From: UBA12191 sp009937185
GTDB lineage: Bacteria; Planctomycetota; UBA8108; UBA1146
Length of the DNA: 64,000 nt
Assembly: GCA_938075155.1 (NCBI GenBank)
Contig: CALJGL010000006.1
Span: forward strand, 1 to 64,000
Reading direction: 5' to 3'
Under the pieces are notes generated by a model that did not search any database, was not told the origin of the DNA, and saw only the letters and a list, made by a program, of their open reading frames with translations. Shown here one piece after another: positions 17,962 through 26,198 of this stretch (position 1 is the stretch's first letter; each line of letters starts with the position of its first letter). A program made the translations under genes and the position numbers.

Positions 17962-19188
17962 ATGTCCGAAAAATCTGCACCCTGGCAACAATCTATGCCT
18001 GAAGATCAGTTCACTCGTATGAGAGACATATTAGCAGCCCCTAGCCCCGTTGGACTTGAGGCAGCCATGACCGAGGGAGTGCTCGCTCCCATGTGTGAAT
18101 CTTTCATGCCTGAGAGCTGGAAGATTCATCGCTTTAAAGGCAATGCTGGCATCGTTCTTGATACCTATCCCGATGCTCCAGAAGGAACATTGACAGTGAT
18201 GGCTATTGGTCACGCAGACAAAATCAGAATGCAAGTCCGAAGCATCGGAGACGATGGAAAGATTTGGATCAACAGCGATTCATTCTTACCTACAACTCTC
18301 ATCGGTCATGAAGTGACCCTTTTCAGTGAAGACCCAAATAATCCAGGTAAATTTCGCAGCATCACGGGTGGTACTGTCGAAGCACTGGGAGCTATTCACT
18401 TCGCAGAACCGGCTCTTCGAGATGGATCTCGTGGTATCAAAGCAAACCAGATCTACCTCGAACTCCAACTCAGCGGCGACGAACGTAAAAAGCAAGTAGA
18501 GTCTCTCGGCATCCGCTCAGGTGATCCCATTCTTTTGGATCGTCCGATCCGCAAAGGGTTTGGTCCTGACAGCTTTGTTGGAGCTTATCTCGACAATGGT
18601 CTCGGTTGCTTTGTCGTCGAAGAAGCAGCGAGATTGATCGCGGAAGGTGATCGTCTCGAAAACATTCGCTACCTCGCAGCCTTTGCTGCTTATGAAGAAA
18701 TCGGACGCTTCGGAAGTAGAGTTTTCGCTGGTGAAATGAAACCCGACGTCATTATCGGCGTCGATGTGAATCACGATTACGATGCAGCTCCGGGCATCGG
18801 TGATCGTCGTTACACCCCTCTGAAAATGGGCTCTGGTATGACCCTGTCAGTGGGAGCCATCGCCACTTCTAGCTTGAATGCCATGATCCAAAACGCCTGC
18901 AAAGAAAAAGACATTCCTTTCCAAGTAGACGTATGTGGTCGTGATACAGGAACAGATGCGATGGCGGGAGTACTCGCATCAGTCGATGCCGCTGCCACAA
19001 GCGTGGGATTCCCCATACGAAACATGCACACTATTTCTGAAAGTGCGCACACCGGAGATGTTCTCGCCGCGATCTACGCTCTGGAAGCCAGCCTCAGGCA
19101 TATGGATTCAAATGGTGTTTGCGCTGATCAATTACGGAGTTCCCATCCTCGTTTGGATCACACCGATACGGTCTCTCACGGACAATAG
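17962..19188 (+). CDS. M42 family metallopeptidase (glutamyl/deblocking aminopeptidase type)
   Basis: ATG 17962 has TGGAGG six bases upstream; the longer frame from 17932 is not needed. Metal ligands and catalytic residues are recognisable: the first His in GHADKI, the bridging Asp in GAYLDNGLGC, the Glu pair in AAYEEIGRFGSR, Asp in GVDVNHDYD, and a C-terminal His in MHTISESAHTGDV, with RDTGTDAMAG before it. At about 409 residues it is somewhat longer than the usual 350-370 M42 enzymes. M42 enzymes form large tetrahedral cytoplasmic aminopeptidases for short peptides. The omp-like gene follows after 27 bases. The exact side-chain specificity cannot be told. Confidence 0.88.
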   Translation: MSEKSAPWQQSMPEDQFTRMRDILAAPSPVGLEAAMTEGVLAPMCESFMPESWKIHRFKGNAGIVLDTYPDAPEGTLTVMAIGHADKIRMQVRSIGDDGKIWINSDSFLPTTLIGHEVTLFSEDPNNPGKFRSITGGTVEALGAIHFAEPALRDGSRGIKANQIYLELQLSGDERKKQVESLGIRSGDPILLDRPIRKGFGPDSFVGAYLDNGLGCFVVEEAARLIAEGDRLENIRYLAAFAAYEEIGRFGSRVFAGEMKPDVIIGVDVNHDYDAAPGIGDRRYTPLKMGSGMTLSVGAIATSSLNAMIQNACKEKDIPFQVDVCGRDTGTDAMAGVLASVDAAATSVGFPIRNMHTISESAHTGDVLAAIYALEASLRHMDSNGVCADQLRSSHPRLDHTDTVSHGQ

Positions 19189-19215
19189 TCCACATGAACA
19201 GGATCGGATCCTCTT

Positions 19216-20523
19216 TTGACTACATTTTTGCTCTTGTTAGTCGTCCTCAGCACGCCTGCTCAACAAGACCCTTCTGATACTCTGCAGGTGAGACCTGCAG
19301 ATTTGTTGGAAGAGCTCGCTTACCCCGACCGCTGGAGATGGGTGCCCAACGATAGACTTCCAAAGGGGGGGCTGGTCAATCGACTCTTAGTGACATCCTT
19401 TGTTTCTCCCATTTTCTTCTTTGAAGGAGATGTAGGAGCAGGGGGAGGAGTCGGTGTTACAGATATCGACTTTCTAGGAAAACGCCGAAGTCAGTTTGCA
19501 AATACTTGGATTACATATACTTCAGAAGGACAACAACGATTTTCGTTCTCTTGGAGAAAATGGCTCGCCCACATCGATGATCCAGGCCGAGGAATACTGC
19601 AGGGTGACAGAGATCATGTCGGGATCTCATTTGAGAGCTCGCGAACGTTGACCAGCCGTTTTTTCGGTCTCGGAGCATCGACAACTCTTGATGACGAATC
19701 CTCATTCACACGTGCGACCGACTCTCTCGGCTTCAATCTACAAAAGTCACTCCCTCAAATTGGGGGCCCTTGGATTTACTCCCTCGGAGTCACTTTACAA
19801 ACGGACGATATCTCTTCAGGGCAAGTCAGCGAAGCCCTCAACACCGTCGACGAATATCCGATCCTAACCTCTGAAGGGGACGACTTCGGAGCCGTATGGG
19901 TACAAGGAAGCCTGCGTCATGATACGCGAGATGCCCAACACCTCCCTTACGAGGGACACACTATCGGCATCAGTCTGCTCGGTTGCCCCATCGTTTCTCA
20001 AGAAACCAATACAGATAGCCTTGAAGGTGGATTGATTACCACTCTTCACGGCTCATGGGTACGTCCCGTCGCTCCACTGTTTCATTCGGGGGGGGATCAA
20101 AACCGTGAACATCCGCCGATCGATTCCATTGCTGGATATTTGAAATTATCAATGAGCTCTGGAGAACTCCCTTTTTGGTCACTCCCAAGTCTAGGCGGCA
20201 GCAACTCATTAAGAGGCAGTATAAGTGGCCGGTGGAGAGGGCAGCATGCGTGGTCAGCAGGTGCTGAATGGCGTCCATGGGTTATCCCTGAAGGCTTCGC
20301 CATCTACGAAGACATCCGACTCGAGCGAGGAGGCTTCGCTTTGTTCCTCGACCTCGGTTCAGTCTCTGAGTCTTTGGATCAACTCATCGAAGAACCTGTT
20401 CATTATAGCTATGGGATAGGTCTCCGATTTACCTTTGAGAGACAAGCGCTGTTCAGAGCAGATTTGGGTCGATCAGATGATGGTGAAATGAACATGAGCA
20501 TTCGCTACGGATTGCCGTTCTGA
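19216..20523 (+). CDS. Outer-membrane beta-barrel protein, Omp85/BamA-like surface-antigen domain
   Basis: TTG 19216 gives a signal peptide (TTFLLLLVVLSTPAQQD) and no better start is seen. The whole mature protein is a predicted 16-strand-type barrel with typical alternating strands, and its C-terminal third matches the bacterial surface antigen domain: PFWSLPSLGGSNSLRGSISG (the L6 'VRGF'-like loop, here LRGS), WSAGAEWRPWV and a terminal aromatic strand ending IRYGLPF. There are no POTRA repeats, so it is a barrel-only member such as patatin-associated or autonomous Omp85 proteins. Two G tracts (19365-19371 and 20088-20095) lie in loop codons. It sits 27 bases after the M42 gene and is probably cotranscribed. 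Confidence 0.78.
   Translation: MTTFLLLLVVLSTPAQQDPSDTLQVRPADLLEELAYPDRWRWVPNDRLPKGGLVNRLLVTSFVSPIFFFEGDVGAGGGVGVTDIDFLGKRRSQFANTWITYTSEGQQRFSFSWRKWLAHIDDPGRGILQGDRDHVGISFESSRTLTSRFFGLGASTTLDDESSFTRATDSLGFNLQKSLPQIGGPWIYSLGVTLQTDDISSGQVSEALNTVDEYPILTSEGDDFGAVWVQGSLRHDTRDAQHLPYEGHTIGISLLGCPIVSQETNTDSLEGGLITTLHGSWVRPVAPLFHSGGDQNREHPPIDSIAGYLKLSMSSGELPFWSLPSLGGSNSLRGSISGRWRGQHAWSAGAEWRPWVIPEGFAIYEDIRLERGGFALFLDLGSVSESLDQLIEEPVHYSYGIGLRFTFERQALFRADLGRSDDGEMNMSIRYGLPF
19365..19371. repeat. G7 homopolymer in the Omp85-like gene
   Basis: Seven consecutive G in the sense strand, close to the 5' end of the barrel gene, encoding part of a Lys-Gly-Gly stretch. A one-base slip would frameshift an outer-membrane protein early. 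Confidence 0.9.
20088..20095. repeat. G8 homopolymer in the Omp85-like gene
   Basis: Eight consecutive G in the sense strand encoding Gly-Gly in a predicted surface loop (HSGGDQN). Together with the G7 run in the same gene it could give on/off variation, or it may be chance. Confidence 0.9.
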
Positions 20524-20601
20524 TCAGATACTCGGCAATATCAGGCGCTTATGTCGGTGACGACCCCCCATCAGCATTCACGACAAAGGCTGACACAGTT
20601 G

Positions 20602-20751
20602 CTACTTGATCGATTTGTTCTTCATGAAGTACTTGATGAAATTGTATGTCAGGAAGAAAAACCCGCCAAACAGGAAAGCCCCGACCCATCCCCCTTATGG
20701 CTACCGAAATACAAACCAGCGCATGATCCAGATAAGCCAACGGTGCCACAT
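20602..20751 (-). pseudogene. Possible decayed small membrane-protein gene
   Basis: The 341-base gap between the barrel gene and aat has no convincing intact gene. On the minus strand one frame reads MWHRWLIWIMRWFVFR, then TAG-Pro-TAA, then a hydrophobic stretch containing GAFLFGGFFFLTYNFIKYFM and a basic KNKSIK end with a stop at 20604-20602. Both halves look like one small inner-membrane protein with two in-frame stops that are each one base from tyrosine codons. Other frames over the interval (20551-20820 plus, 20549-20797 minus) show no protein-like pattern. Chance hydrophobicity is the alternative, so this is a weak call. Confidence 0.3.
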
Positions 20752-20864
20752 CCCCAGAAACCAAATTCAATCCAAATAGTGGTGGCCGCAGCGTCATCCA
20801 TACCTGACAGATACTGTTGACGATCAGGGCCTACCCGCAAGTTGCGTTTCTTCGGTTTGATATT

Positions 20865-21497
20865 TCAATCTGTCGGAAACGTTTTGGCATGCCACTCCAG
20901 TGGCGCCGCCTGACTTGAAAGTAATGTAGAATAATTTTCGTCGCTGATCATTCGTGCGCCAAATCGCTGCATATGTGGAGTCTGTTGCTGACAGTCGAGG
21001 GTTCCATAACCTAAATTTATCAAATGCTCAACGAGCGCAACTATACATAACTTGCTCGCACCTGGCTCTAAATGGAACATGCTCTCTCCTGCAAACACAC
21101 CTCCGATGGACAAGCCGTAGACCCCCCCTACGAGTTTCCCACTGGGATCCCAGGCTTCTACTGAATGCGCAAATCCGAGTCCGTGAAGTTGTCCAAACAA
21201 GTCTTCGATATCACGACAAATCCAAGTCTCCCTGCGATCAGCACACGATTCGACCACTGCTCGAAATGCGACATCTGTTGTGAATCTAAACTTATTTTTC
21301 TTTCGTAATTTTTGAAGGGAGCGGGGTATGCGAAAGTCTTCGCAAATGATCACGGCTCTCTCGGCGGGCCTTATCCAAAAAATCTGCCCATCGCGTTGAT
21401 CAGCCATCGGGAAGCAACGCTCGGCATAAGCCCGTAGAACCCTCGCCGGACTGACCGGAATCCCCTCTTCGTCACGGATTCTTCGAATCGGCTTCAA
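20865..21497 (-). CDS. aat: Leucyl/phenylalanyl-tRNA--protein transferase
   Basis: TTG 21497 follows AGAGG with suitable spacing. The family's signature blocks appear in order: YAERCFPMAD, a Trp/Arg segment FWIRPAERAVI, SLQKLRKKNKFRFTTDVAF, a CADRRETWI motif, LGFAHSVEAWDP, LVGGVYGLSIGGVFAGESMF, then LINLGYGTLDCQQQTPHMQR with FGARMI. At 210 residues it is the usual size. The enzyme transfers Leu or Phe from aminoacyl-tRNA to proteins with N-terminal Arg or Lys, creating degrons read by ClpS, whose gene is at 38972-39394. The residues of the aminoacyl-tRNA pocket seem intact. It lies just downstream of the paralogous lipoproteins on the same strand. Confidence 0.95.
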   Translation of the reverse strand: MKPIRRIRDEEGIPVSPARVLRAYAERCFPMADQRDGQIFWIRPAERAVIICEDFRIPRSLQKLRKKNKFRFTTDVAFRAVVESCADRRETWICRDIEDLFGQLHGLGFAHSVEAWDPSGKLVGGVYGLSIGGVFAGESMFHLEPGASKLCIVALVEHLINLGYGTLDCQQQTPHMQRFGARMISDENYSTLLSSQAAPLEWHAKTFPTD

Positions 21498-21600
21498 GAA
21501 AGCACCTCTTTACTTCAACATCACCCGGCCAGAAATTCCGCATTCATCATACCCTCGTTCAAGGCTCATGCCGCATCCAAGACTCAAATCACTGCGTGTC

Positions 21601-22605
21601 TCAGAGAATTCCGCCCGAGGACGACATTCCAGATTCTCCAAAATCGACACTGTGCCATTGGACGCGGGTATCCAAGCTGCGAAAACTTTCCTTAATCTCT
21701 TCGAGCTGAATTGGAGATTCAATTTTAAAATGCAGTCCCGGCAATGAAGACCAGAAGAGAGCCCTCGCCGCCTCGGTCACTCCTAGGTACTCATTATTTC
21801 TTCCTTCTGTTCGAGTTAACATCACGTATTTACCGTCAAGAGACTGGGACATTTCCTTTGAAAGAACTATATCTTTCCACTTCTTGGAATCCGGCTTTCC
21901 TACTGCGCCTGAATCTGGAGCGGTCTTCACACTGAATCTCCAGGGCAAGCCATCTGACCAAGTCTGCTTTTGAACACTGAACATCGGCTCGGAGACCCAG
22001 TAGTACATTTTTGTGCTTTTCTTAGCGACTTCTATTCGGGTAGCTTGCGGATCCCCCGCTTCAAGAATCTGCCGAACCTCGAAATTTCCACCATAGTTAT
22101 TGATTTTATAGTTTCTCAATTCCGACTGAATAAAAACACTGGGGTCATCTTCGTAAACGACCGTCAACTGATGAACGAATCGGTAATTACGAGATTCGAT
22201 CACCATATAAATTTGACGGCCCGGAGACAATTCCTCACTTTGAATTTTATCAATAAGAAGTGTTCGATTCGATATTCCACGAACCCCCGGTCTGGAGAGT
22301 AGGAGCCGTGTAGGAATGTACAGAAATGGATCTTTTTTCAATGCTGAAAATTTCACATCAAACAATTGGGTCTGAACTCCTTCATGTTCGACTAAAAGCA
22401 AAGGTGGGTTCAAATGCACCGTTCCCAATTTTTCAGTTTGAACAGTCCGTCCGTTTTCAACGGGTTGATCTGCTTGAATCGAGAACGAGAGAGTAATTTT
22501 TGGAGACCGCTGTTGAAACGTGGGTTCACAGCCTGTCAGCAAAAATAGCAGAGCGGCCACCACAAGAGCAGTCCACAACTTGTGCTGTCTCTGGATCCAT
22601 CTCAT
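21601..22605 (-). CDS. Uncharacterised lipoprotein, copy 1 of a tandem pair
   Basis: ATG 22605 with GGAGAGAG upstream starts a lipoprotein signal ending LLFLLTGCEP; the frame extends further upstream but without a signal. I recognise no known domain. Shared with the neighbour at 22691-23686 are an N-terminal block (QADQPVENGRTVQTEKLGTV here, VDQQVEGGMTVNTVKLGEVH there), a central DPFLYIP/DPSFFIP block and a C-terminal block (FWSSLPGLHFKIE versus IWSSPPGLIFKLD, then ESGMSSSGGIL versus KSGVSVTGGSL). The C-terminal half also resembles the secretin/SecDF P1-like 'FR..L.....W.SVDFG' two-strand pattern only loosely. It is exported and lipid-anchored in the cell envelope. The function is unknown. 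Confidence 0.82.
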   Translation of the reverse strand: MRWIQRQHKLWTALVVAALLFLLTGCEPTFQQRSPKITLSFSIQADQPVENGRTVQTEKLGTVHLNPPLLLVEHEGVQTQLFDVKFSALKKDPFLYIPTRLLLSRPGVRGISNRTLLIDKIQSEELSPGRQIYMVIESRNYRFVHQLTVVYEDDPSVFIQSELRNYKINNYGGNFEVRQILEAGDPQATRIEVAKKSTKMYYWVSEPMFSVQKQTWSDGLPWRFSVKTAPDSGAVGKPDSKKWKDIVLSKEMSQSLDGKYVMLTRTEGRNNEYLGVTEAARALFWSSLPGLHFKIESPIQLEEIKESFRSLDTRVQWHSVDFGESGMSSSGGIL

Positions 22606-22690
22606 GCGCTCTCTCCGAAAATAATGGGGACGCTCATAGATCAGCACGATTATCAATTCTCAATCTGACTCCAAACCTATTCCTACTTCT

Positions 22691-23686
22691 TTAAAGTGAT
22701 CCACCTGTAACAGAAACTCCTGATTTCCCCACCTCTATACTTGTCCAAGTGAAGGAAGAGTATCCGAGGCTGCGAAGATCGTTTTTCAATTCAACGGCTT
22801 TCGTCTCGGGGTCCAACTTGAATATGAGTCCCGGCGGTGAAGACCAAATTAGAACTTCTTCCGCAAGCATGCGCTGAGCAGCCTTCTCCTCAATATCGAG
22901 TTGCGACTTTGATCGCCGCATAGCAATAGAGGGCTCCCACATAATGACCACCGGCTCTCCCTGAAAATTCAGGTCTTCTGCGACTAAAGACCTCGGCTCC
23001 ACAAAAACCATATTCAGCACATTACCGACACGTGCTTCAGATCGTTGACTGGAAACCTCAAACAGCTTGGCGCCTGCATACACAACTTCTCCAGAATCAA
23101 CTCCCGCTCTCTTGAACTCCGTTGCCGCAGGGTTCCCTTTTTCTGAGCGCTCTCTGACCTCTCGCATCGTATACATTCCATCAAATCGATCTTCGTTACG
23201 TGTCCAGTTTTTTCGAATGAAGAAATGATGAGGGTCATATAGATCCCCGATCATCAATCGGTGAACAATCTGGCTCATATTATTCTGGATCACTAAAAAA
23301 ACGATGCCGCCCGGCTCTAGATGAGGGCTTATGGAGCTATTTCTGATTTCTACTTCTGTCATTCCGACTTGGGTATCTTCGACACCTCTCCAGCCTTGGA
23401 AAATCTGCCATGGAATAAAAAAAGACGGATCTTCAGAAACTTCAGGAATAGTAATGTCATAGAAATCACACTCAAATCCCGGCGGAATGGAGACCTTAAA
23501 GAGAGCAGGCGATAGGTGAACTTCGCCGAGCTTGACGGTATTCACCGTCATTCCGCCCTCAACCTGTTGATCTACCTCAGTGGCAATACTGACAATTATT
23601 TGCTTATGACTGCTATTGGCCATTCCGAAGCAACTGGTCAGCAGTAATAGAGGCATGCACAAAAAACCAATGTGATTAATTCGCAT
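22691..23686 (-). CDS. Uncharacterised lipoprotein, copy 2 of a tandem pair
   Basis: ATG 23686 follows AGGAGAG by five bases. The signal peptide ends in LLLLTSCFG, a good lipobox. Conserved with the downstream copy (21601-22605) are QQVEGGMTVNTVKLGEVHLS, SEDPSFFIPWQIF, VIQNNMSQIVHRLMIGDLYD, IWSSPPGLIFKLDPETKAVE and the terminal GKSGVSVTGGSL. The duplicated pair spans the same number of residues (about 331-334), so this is a gene duplication that has diverged strongly. The gap between them is 85 bases. No enzymatic motif is visible; both look like beta-rich envelope proteins. Confidence 0.82.
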   Translation of the reverse strand: MRINHIGFLCMPLLLLTSCFGMANSSHKQIIVSIATEVDQQVEGGMTVNTVKLGEVHLSPALFKVSIPPGFECDFYDITIPEVSEDPSFFIPWQIFQGWRGVEDTQVGMTEVEIRNSSISPHLEPGGIVFLVIQNNMSQIVHRLMIGDLYDPHHFFIRKNWTRNEDRFDGMYTMREVRERSEKGNPAATEFKRAGVDSGEVVYAGAKLFEVSSQRSEARVGNVLNMVFVEPRSLVAEDLNFQGEPVVIMWEPSIAMRRSKSQLDIEEKAAQRMLAEEVLIWSSPPGLIFKLDPETKAVELKNDLRSLGYSSFTWTSIEVGKSGVSVTGGSL

Positions 23687-23722
23687 ACGTTCTCTCCTAT
23701 TTCGAGATGCTTCTTCGGCAAG

Positions 23723-24106
23723 TTAACTCTGAAGTGCTAAAAAGCTGTATATCAACAACCCCCCTATGGCGAGAACGAAAACGCCTACCCATCTGTTCGC
23801 CTTTTTTAGCAAACTCAAACTGAACGAGATCAGGCCGTAAGGGGAAATCATCATCAGTCCACACTTAACGGTGGTCAACCACGCCAACAGGCTCATAACG
23901 CCGGGTAAATCCCATGCAGGTTGCATGTTTTTGGAAAGCGCCAAAACACCAATCACGACCCAACCTAATAGGAAAACTCGCACTTTCACTTTTTCGTTTG
24001 AGAATCTGTCCACCCATTGTAAAAACTTCTGGTGATAAAAAAGTAACGACATTCCGACGAGGATCTCCCAGACTGCGATCAACAAACAAAAGGTATCTGG
24101 ATTCAT
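23723..24106 (-). CDS. Small four-helix inner-membrane protein
   Basis: The start is set at ATG 24106 (MNPDTFC), because the longer frame would overlap the divergent rarD gene. Four hydrophobic segments are visible: LLIAVWEILVGMSLLFY, RVFLLGWVVIGVLALS, VMSLLAWLTTVKCGLMMI and WVGVFVLAIGGLLIYSFL. The 127 residues contain no recognised motif. It lies 36 bases upstream of the lipoprotein pair on the same strand and may be the first gene of that leftward operon. Only 13 bases separate its start from the first possible start of rarD. Confidence 0.65.
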   Translation of the reverse strand: MNPDTFCLLIAVWEILVGMSLLFYHQKFLQWVDRFSNEKVKVRVFLLGWVVIGVLALSKNMQPAWDLPGVMSLLAWLTTVKCGLMMISPYGLISFSLSLLKKANRWVGVFVLAIGGLLIYSFLALQS

Positions 24107-24119
24107 AATCTCACATCCC

Positions 24120-25070
24120 GTGACAATGCCCCGCACTAATGCCATGCTGTCTGACATGAATCATAAGTCCTCCCCATCTTCCCGAAAAGAGACCGCATCC
24201 GGCTTCATCGAAGGATTCGGTGCATACCTCTGGTGGGGACTCGTGACCACTTTCTACTTCAGGTACATGCGGGAGACTTCTCCCCTTGAACTTCTGACAT
24301 GGAGAGTCTTGGCAGGACTCCCCGTCGTCCTTTTAATTCTCACTGTACGTTCAGACTTTAGTCAGTTTTTTAAAGTTATTCGGCAACCGAAAGCCGTGTC
24401 TCTCTTATTGGCTTCAGCCCTCTTAATCTTGGGTAACTGGCTCACATTTATTTACTCGGTAGTCAACGCTAGAGTTTCGGAAGCCAGTCTCGGCTATTAC
24501 ATCAATCCACTAGTATCCGTGGCTCTGGGATCCTTCTTTTTAGGAGAGAAACTACGCCCCTTACAATGGTTTGCTGTCAGCATCGCTATGGGTGGGGTTC
24601 TCTACTTGACCTGGGTTGAAGGGACTCTGCCTTGGATCAGCCTAGTCTTGGCCATCAGCTTCGCTCTATACGGCCTCATACGTAAACAAGTGGAAGCGTC
24701 TGCAGAAGTCGGCCTAGCTATCGAAATGACCATTCTCTTCTTCCCGATGTTGATACTTCAAATTTATCTCGCTCAAGGAGGCAATACTGTCTTCTTGAAT
24801 TCAGACGACATGACACTTGGACTCATCTTTGGGGGATTTGTCACCGTTGTACCTTTATGGCTTTTTTCAAGAGCAGCCCGAAAATTACGCCTAACAACAG
24901 TGGGATTAATGCAATATCTCGCCCCTACGGCTCAGTTAATGGTCGCCATTTTCTATATCGGCGAAGAAGTAGGAACGAAGTGGATCACTCTATCCTTGAT
25001 TGCACTAGCTATTTCGATTTACAGTATGGATTCCATTCGGGCCTCCCGCAGTGAGACACTCGATTGTTGA
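24120..25070 (+). CDS. rarD: RarD-type EamA permease
   Basis: Ten membrane segments in two EamA repeats, with the RarD hallmarks GFGAYLWWGLVTTFYFRYMR, ELLTWRV, NWLTFIYSVVNARVSEASLG (the family's 'NW..YI.AV...H..E.SLGY' region), YYINPLVSVALGSFFLGEKL and LGLMQYLAPT-like VGLMQYLAPTAQLMVAIFYI. RarD proteins are drug/metabolite-superfamily transporters of unknown physiological substrate, originally linked to chloramphenicol sensitivity. Candidate starts are GTG 24120, ATG 24126 and ATG 24156; the last gives the typical N-terminal length, and none has a clear Shine-Dalgarno sequence. Confidence 0.9.
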   Translation: MTMPRTNAMLSDMNHKSSPSSRKETASGFIEGFGAYLWWGLVTTFYFRYMRETSPLELLTWRVLAGLPVVLLILTVRSDFSQFFKVIRQPKAVSLLLASALLILGNWLTFIYSVVNARVSEASLGYYINPLVSVALGSFFLGEKLRPLQWFAVSIAMGGVLYLTWVEGTLPWISLVLAISFALYGLIRKQVEASAEVGLAIEMTILFFPMLILQIYLAQGGNTVFLNSDDMTLGLIFGGFVTVVPLWLFSRAARKLRLTTVGLMQYLAPTAQLMVAIFYIGEEVGTKWITLSLIALAISIYSMDSIRASRSETLDC

Positions 25071-25185
25071 GATTTCTGGGCAGTTCGAGATTCATAGTTT
25101 TCCCAAAGAGCTCTGTTTCTTGGCTTCGTAAAATGACCCTACATAGCCATCGCCTCCACTGGCGATCTTGAAATGGAGCAAGAGC

Positions 25186-26184
25186 TTGTCCGGATCAAAA
25201 ATTTCCTCTTCAGAACTCACAACTCCCATTTTTGCAGATAAAGTCAAAGAACATGTTCATAAGACTGTTGTCGGACAAGAAACCGTACTTGAACGTGGCT
25301 TAATATCGCTACTGACGGGTGGCCACCTTCTTCTTGAAGGAGTTCCTGGCACGGCAAAAACCCTTCTTGTTCAATCATTGGCCCATGCTATCGATCTAAA
25401 GTTTGGGCGAGTTCAATTCACCATTGATCTTCTTCCCTCTGATATCGTTGGTTCAGAAATTCTCGACAAGGACTCCGGAGATTTCAGAACTCATAAAGGT
25501 CCCATTTTTACGAACTTGTTACTGGCGGACGAAATCAATCGAGCCTCTCCAAAAGTTCAATCAGCATTACTGGAAGCGATGCAGGAAAGAAAAGTTACTA
25601 TTGGAGATAACACATACACTCTCCCTAGTCCTTTCTTGGTCATCGCAACACAGAACCCTGTAGAGCAAGCAGGAACCTTTGAACTTCCAGAAGCACAACT
25701 TGATCGCTTCCTTCTGCGTCACCGATTGACCTATCTTGAACCTGATGACGAATCGGAAGTCCTCAAAAGATCTCTAAAGTTAAAACTACAACGATCTGAA
25801 GATGGTGGAGCCATGCCGATGTCAGCATTTGATGCCATCGACAAAAACTCTCCTCTTCAAATTAGCGACTTAACGACCGCCATGGAGCAAGTGCTAGAAG
25901 TTCATGTCAGTGATGTCTTCGTGAGACATTGCGTTGATCTTGTCAATAAAACAAGAAGCCACAAAGACATCGAATTAGGAGGATCTCCACGAGCCGGGAT
26001 TTCCTTGGTGACCGCTTCTCGAGCCAGAGCATTTCTTCATGGTCGCGACTATGTAGTACCCGAAGACATTTTCGCACTCGCGGAAGATATCCTTCTGCAC
26101 CGCATTCGTCTCTCATATGAAGCGGTTGCCCGCGGACGGCGTGGTGAAGATGTTCTCGCTGAAATTTTAGATCAACTGGCCTGA
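25186..26184 (+). CDS. MoxR family AAA+ ATPase
   Basis: TTG 25186 has TGGAG seven bases upstream, and another TTG lies six codons earlier (25168). Walker A is GVPGTAKT, Walker B/DEXX is LLLADEINRA, sensor 1 is VIATQNPVEQAGTFELPEAQ, the arginine-finger region is LDRFLLRH, and the C-terminal lid has SPRAGISLVTASRARAFLHG, all MoxR hallmarks. MoxR ATPases act as chaperones that insert metal or assemble partners with VWA-domain proteins. It opens the operon with DUF58, a DUF4381-like protein, two VWA proteins and a TPR protein, spaced 14 bases from the next start. The cytoplasmic side of this Bat-like system is inferred from family knowledge. Confidence 0.94.
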   Translation: MSGSKISSSELTTPIFADKVKEHVHKTVVGQETVLERGLISLLTGGHLLLEGVPGTAKTLLVQSLAHAIDLKFGRVQFTIDLLPSDIVGSEILDKDSGDFRTHKGPIFTNLLLADEINRASPKVQSALLEAMQERKVTIGDNTYTLPSPFLVIATQNPVEQAGTFELPEAQLDRFLLRHRLTYLEPDDESEVLKRSLKLKLQRSEDGGAMPMSAFDAIDKNSPLQISDLTTAMEQVLEVHVSDVFVRHCVDLVNKTRSHKDIELGGSPRAGISLVTASRARAFLHGRDYVVPEDIFALAEDILLHRIRLSYEAVARGRRGEDVLAEILDQLA

Positions 26185-26198
26185 GGGGAGTTCTCGAA

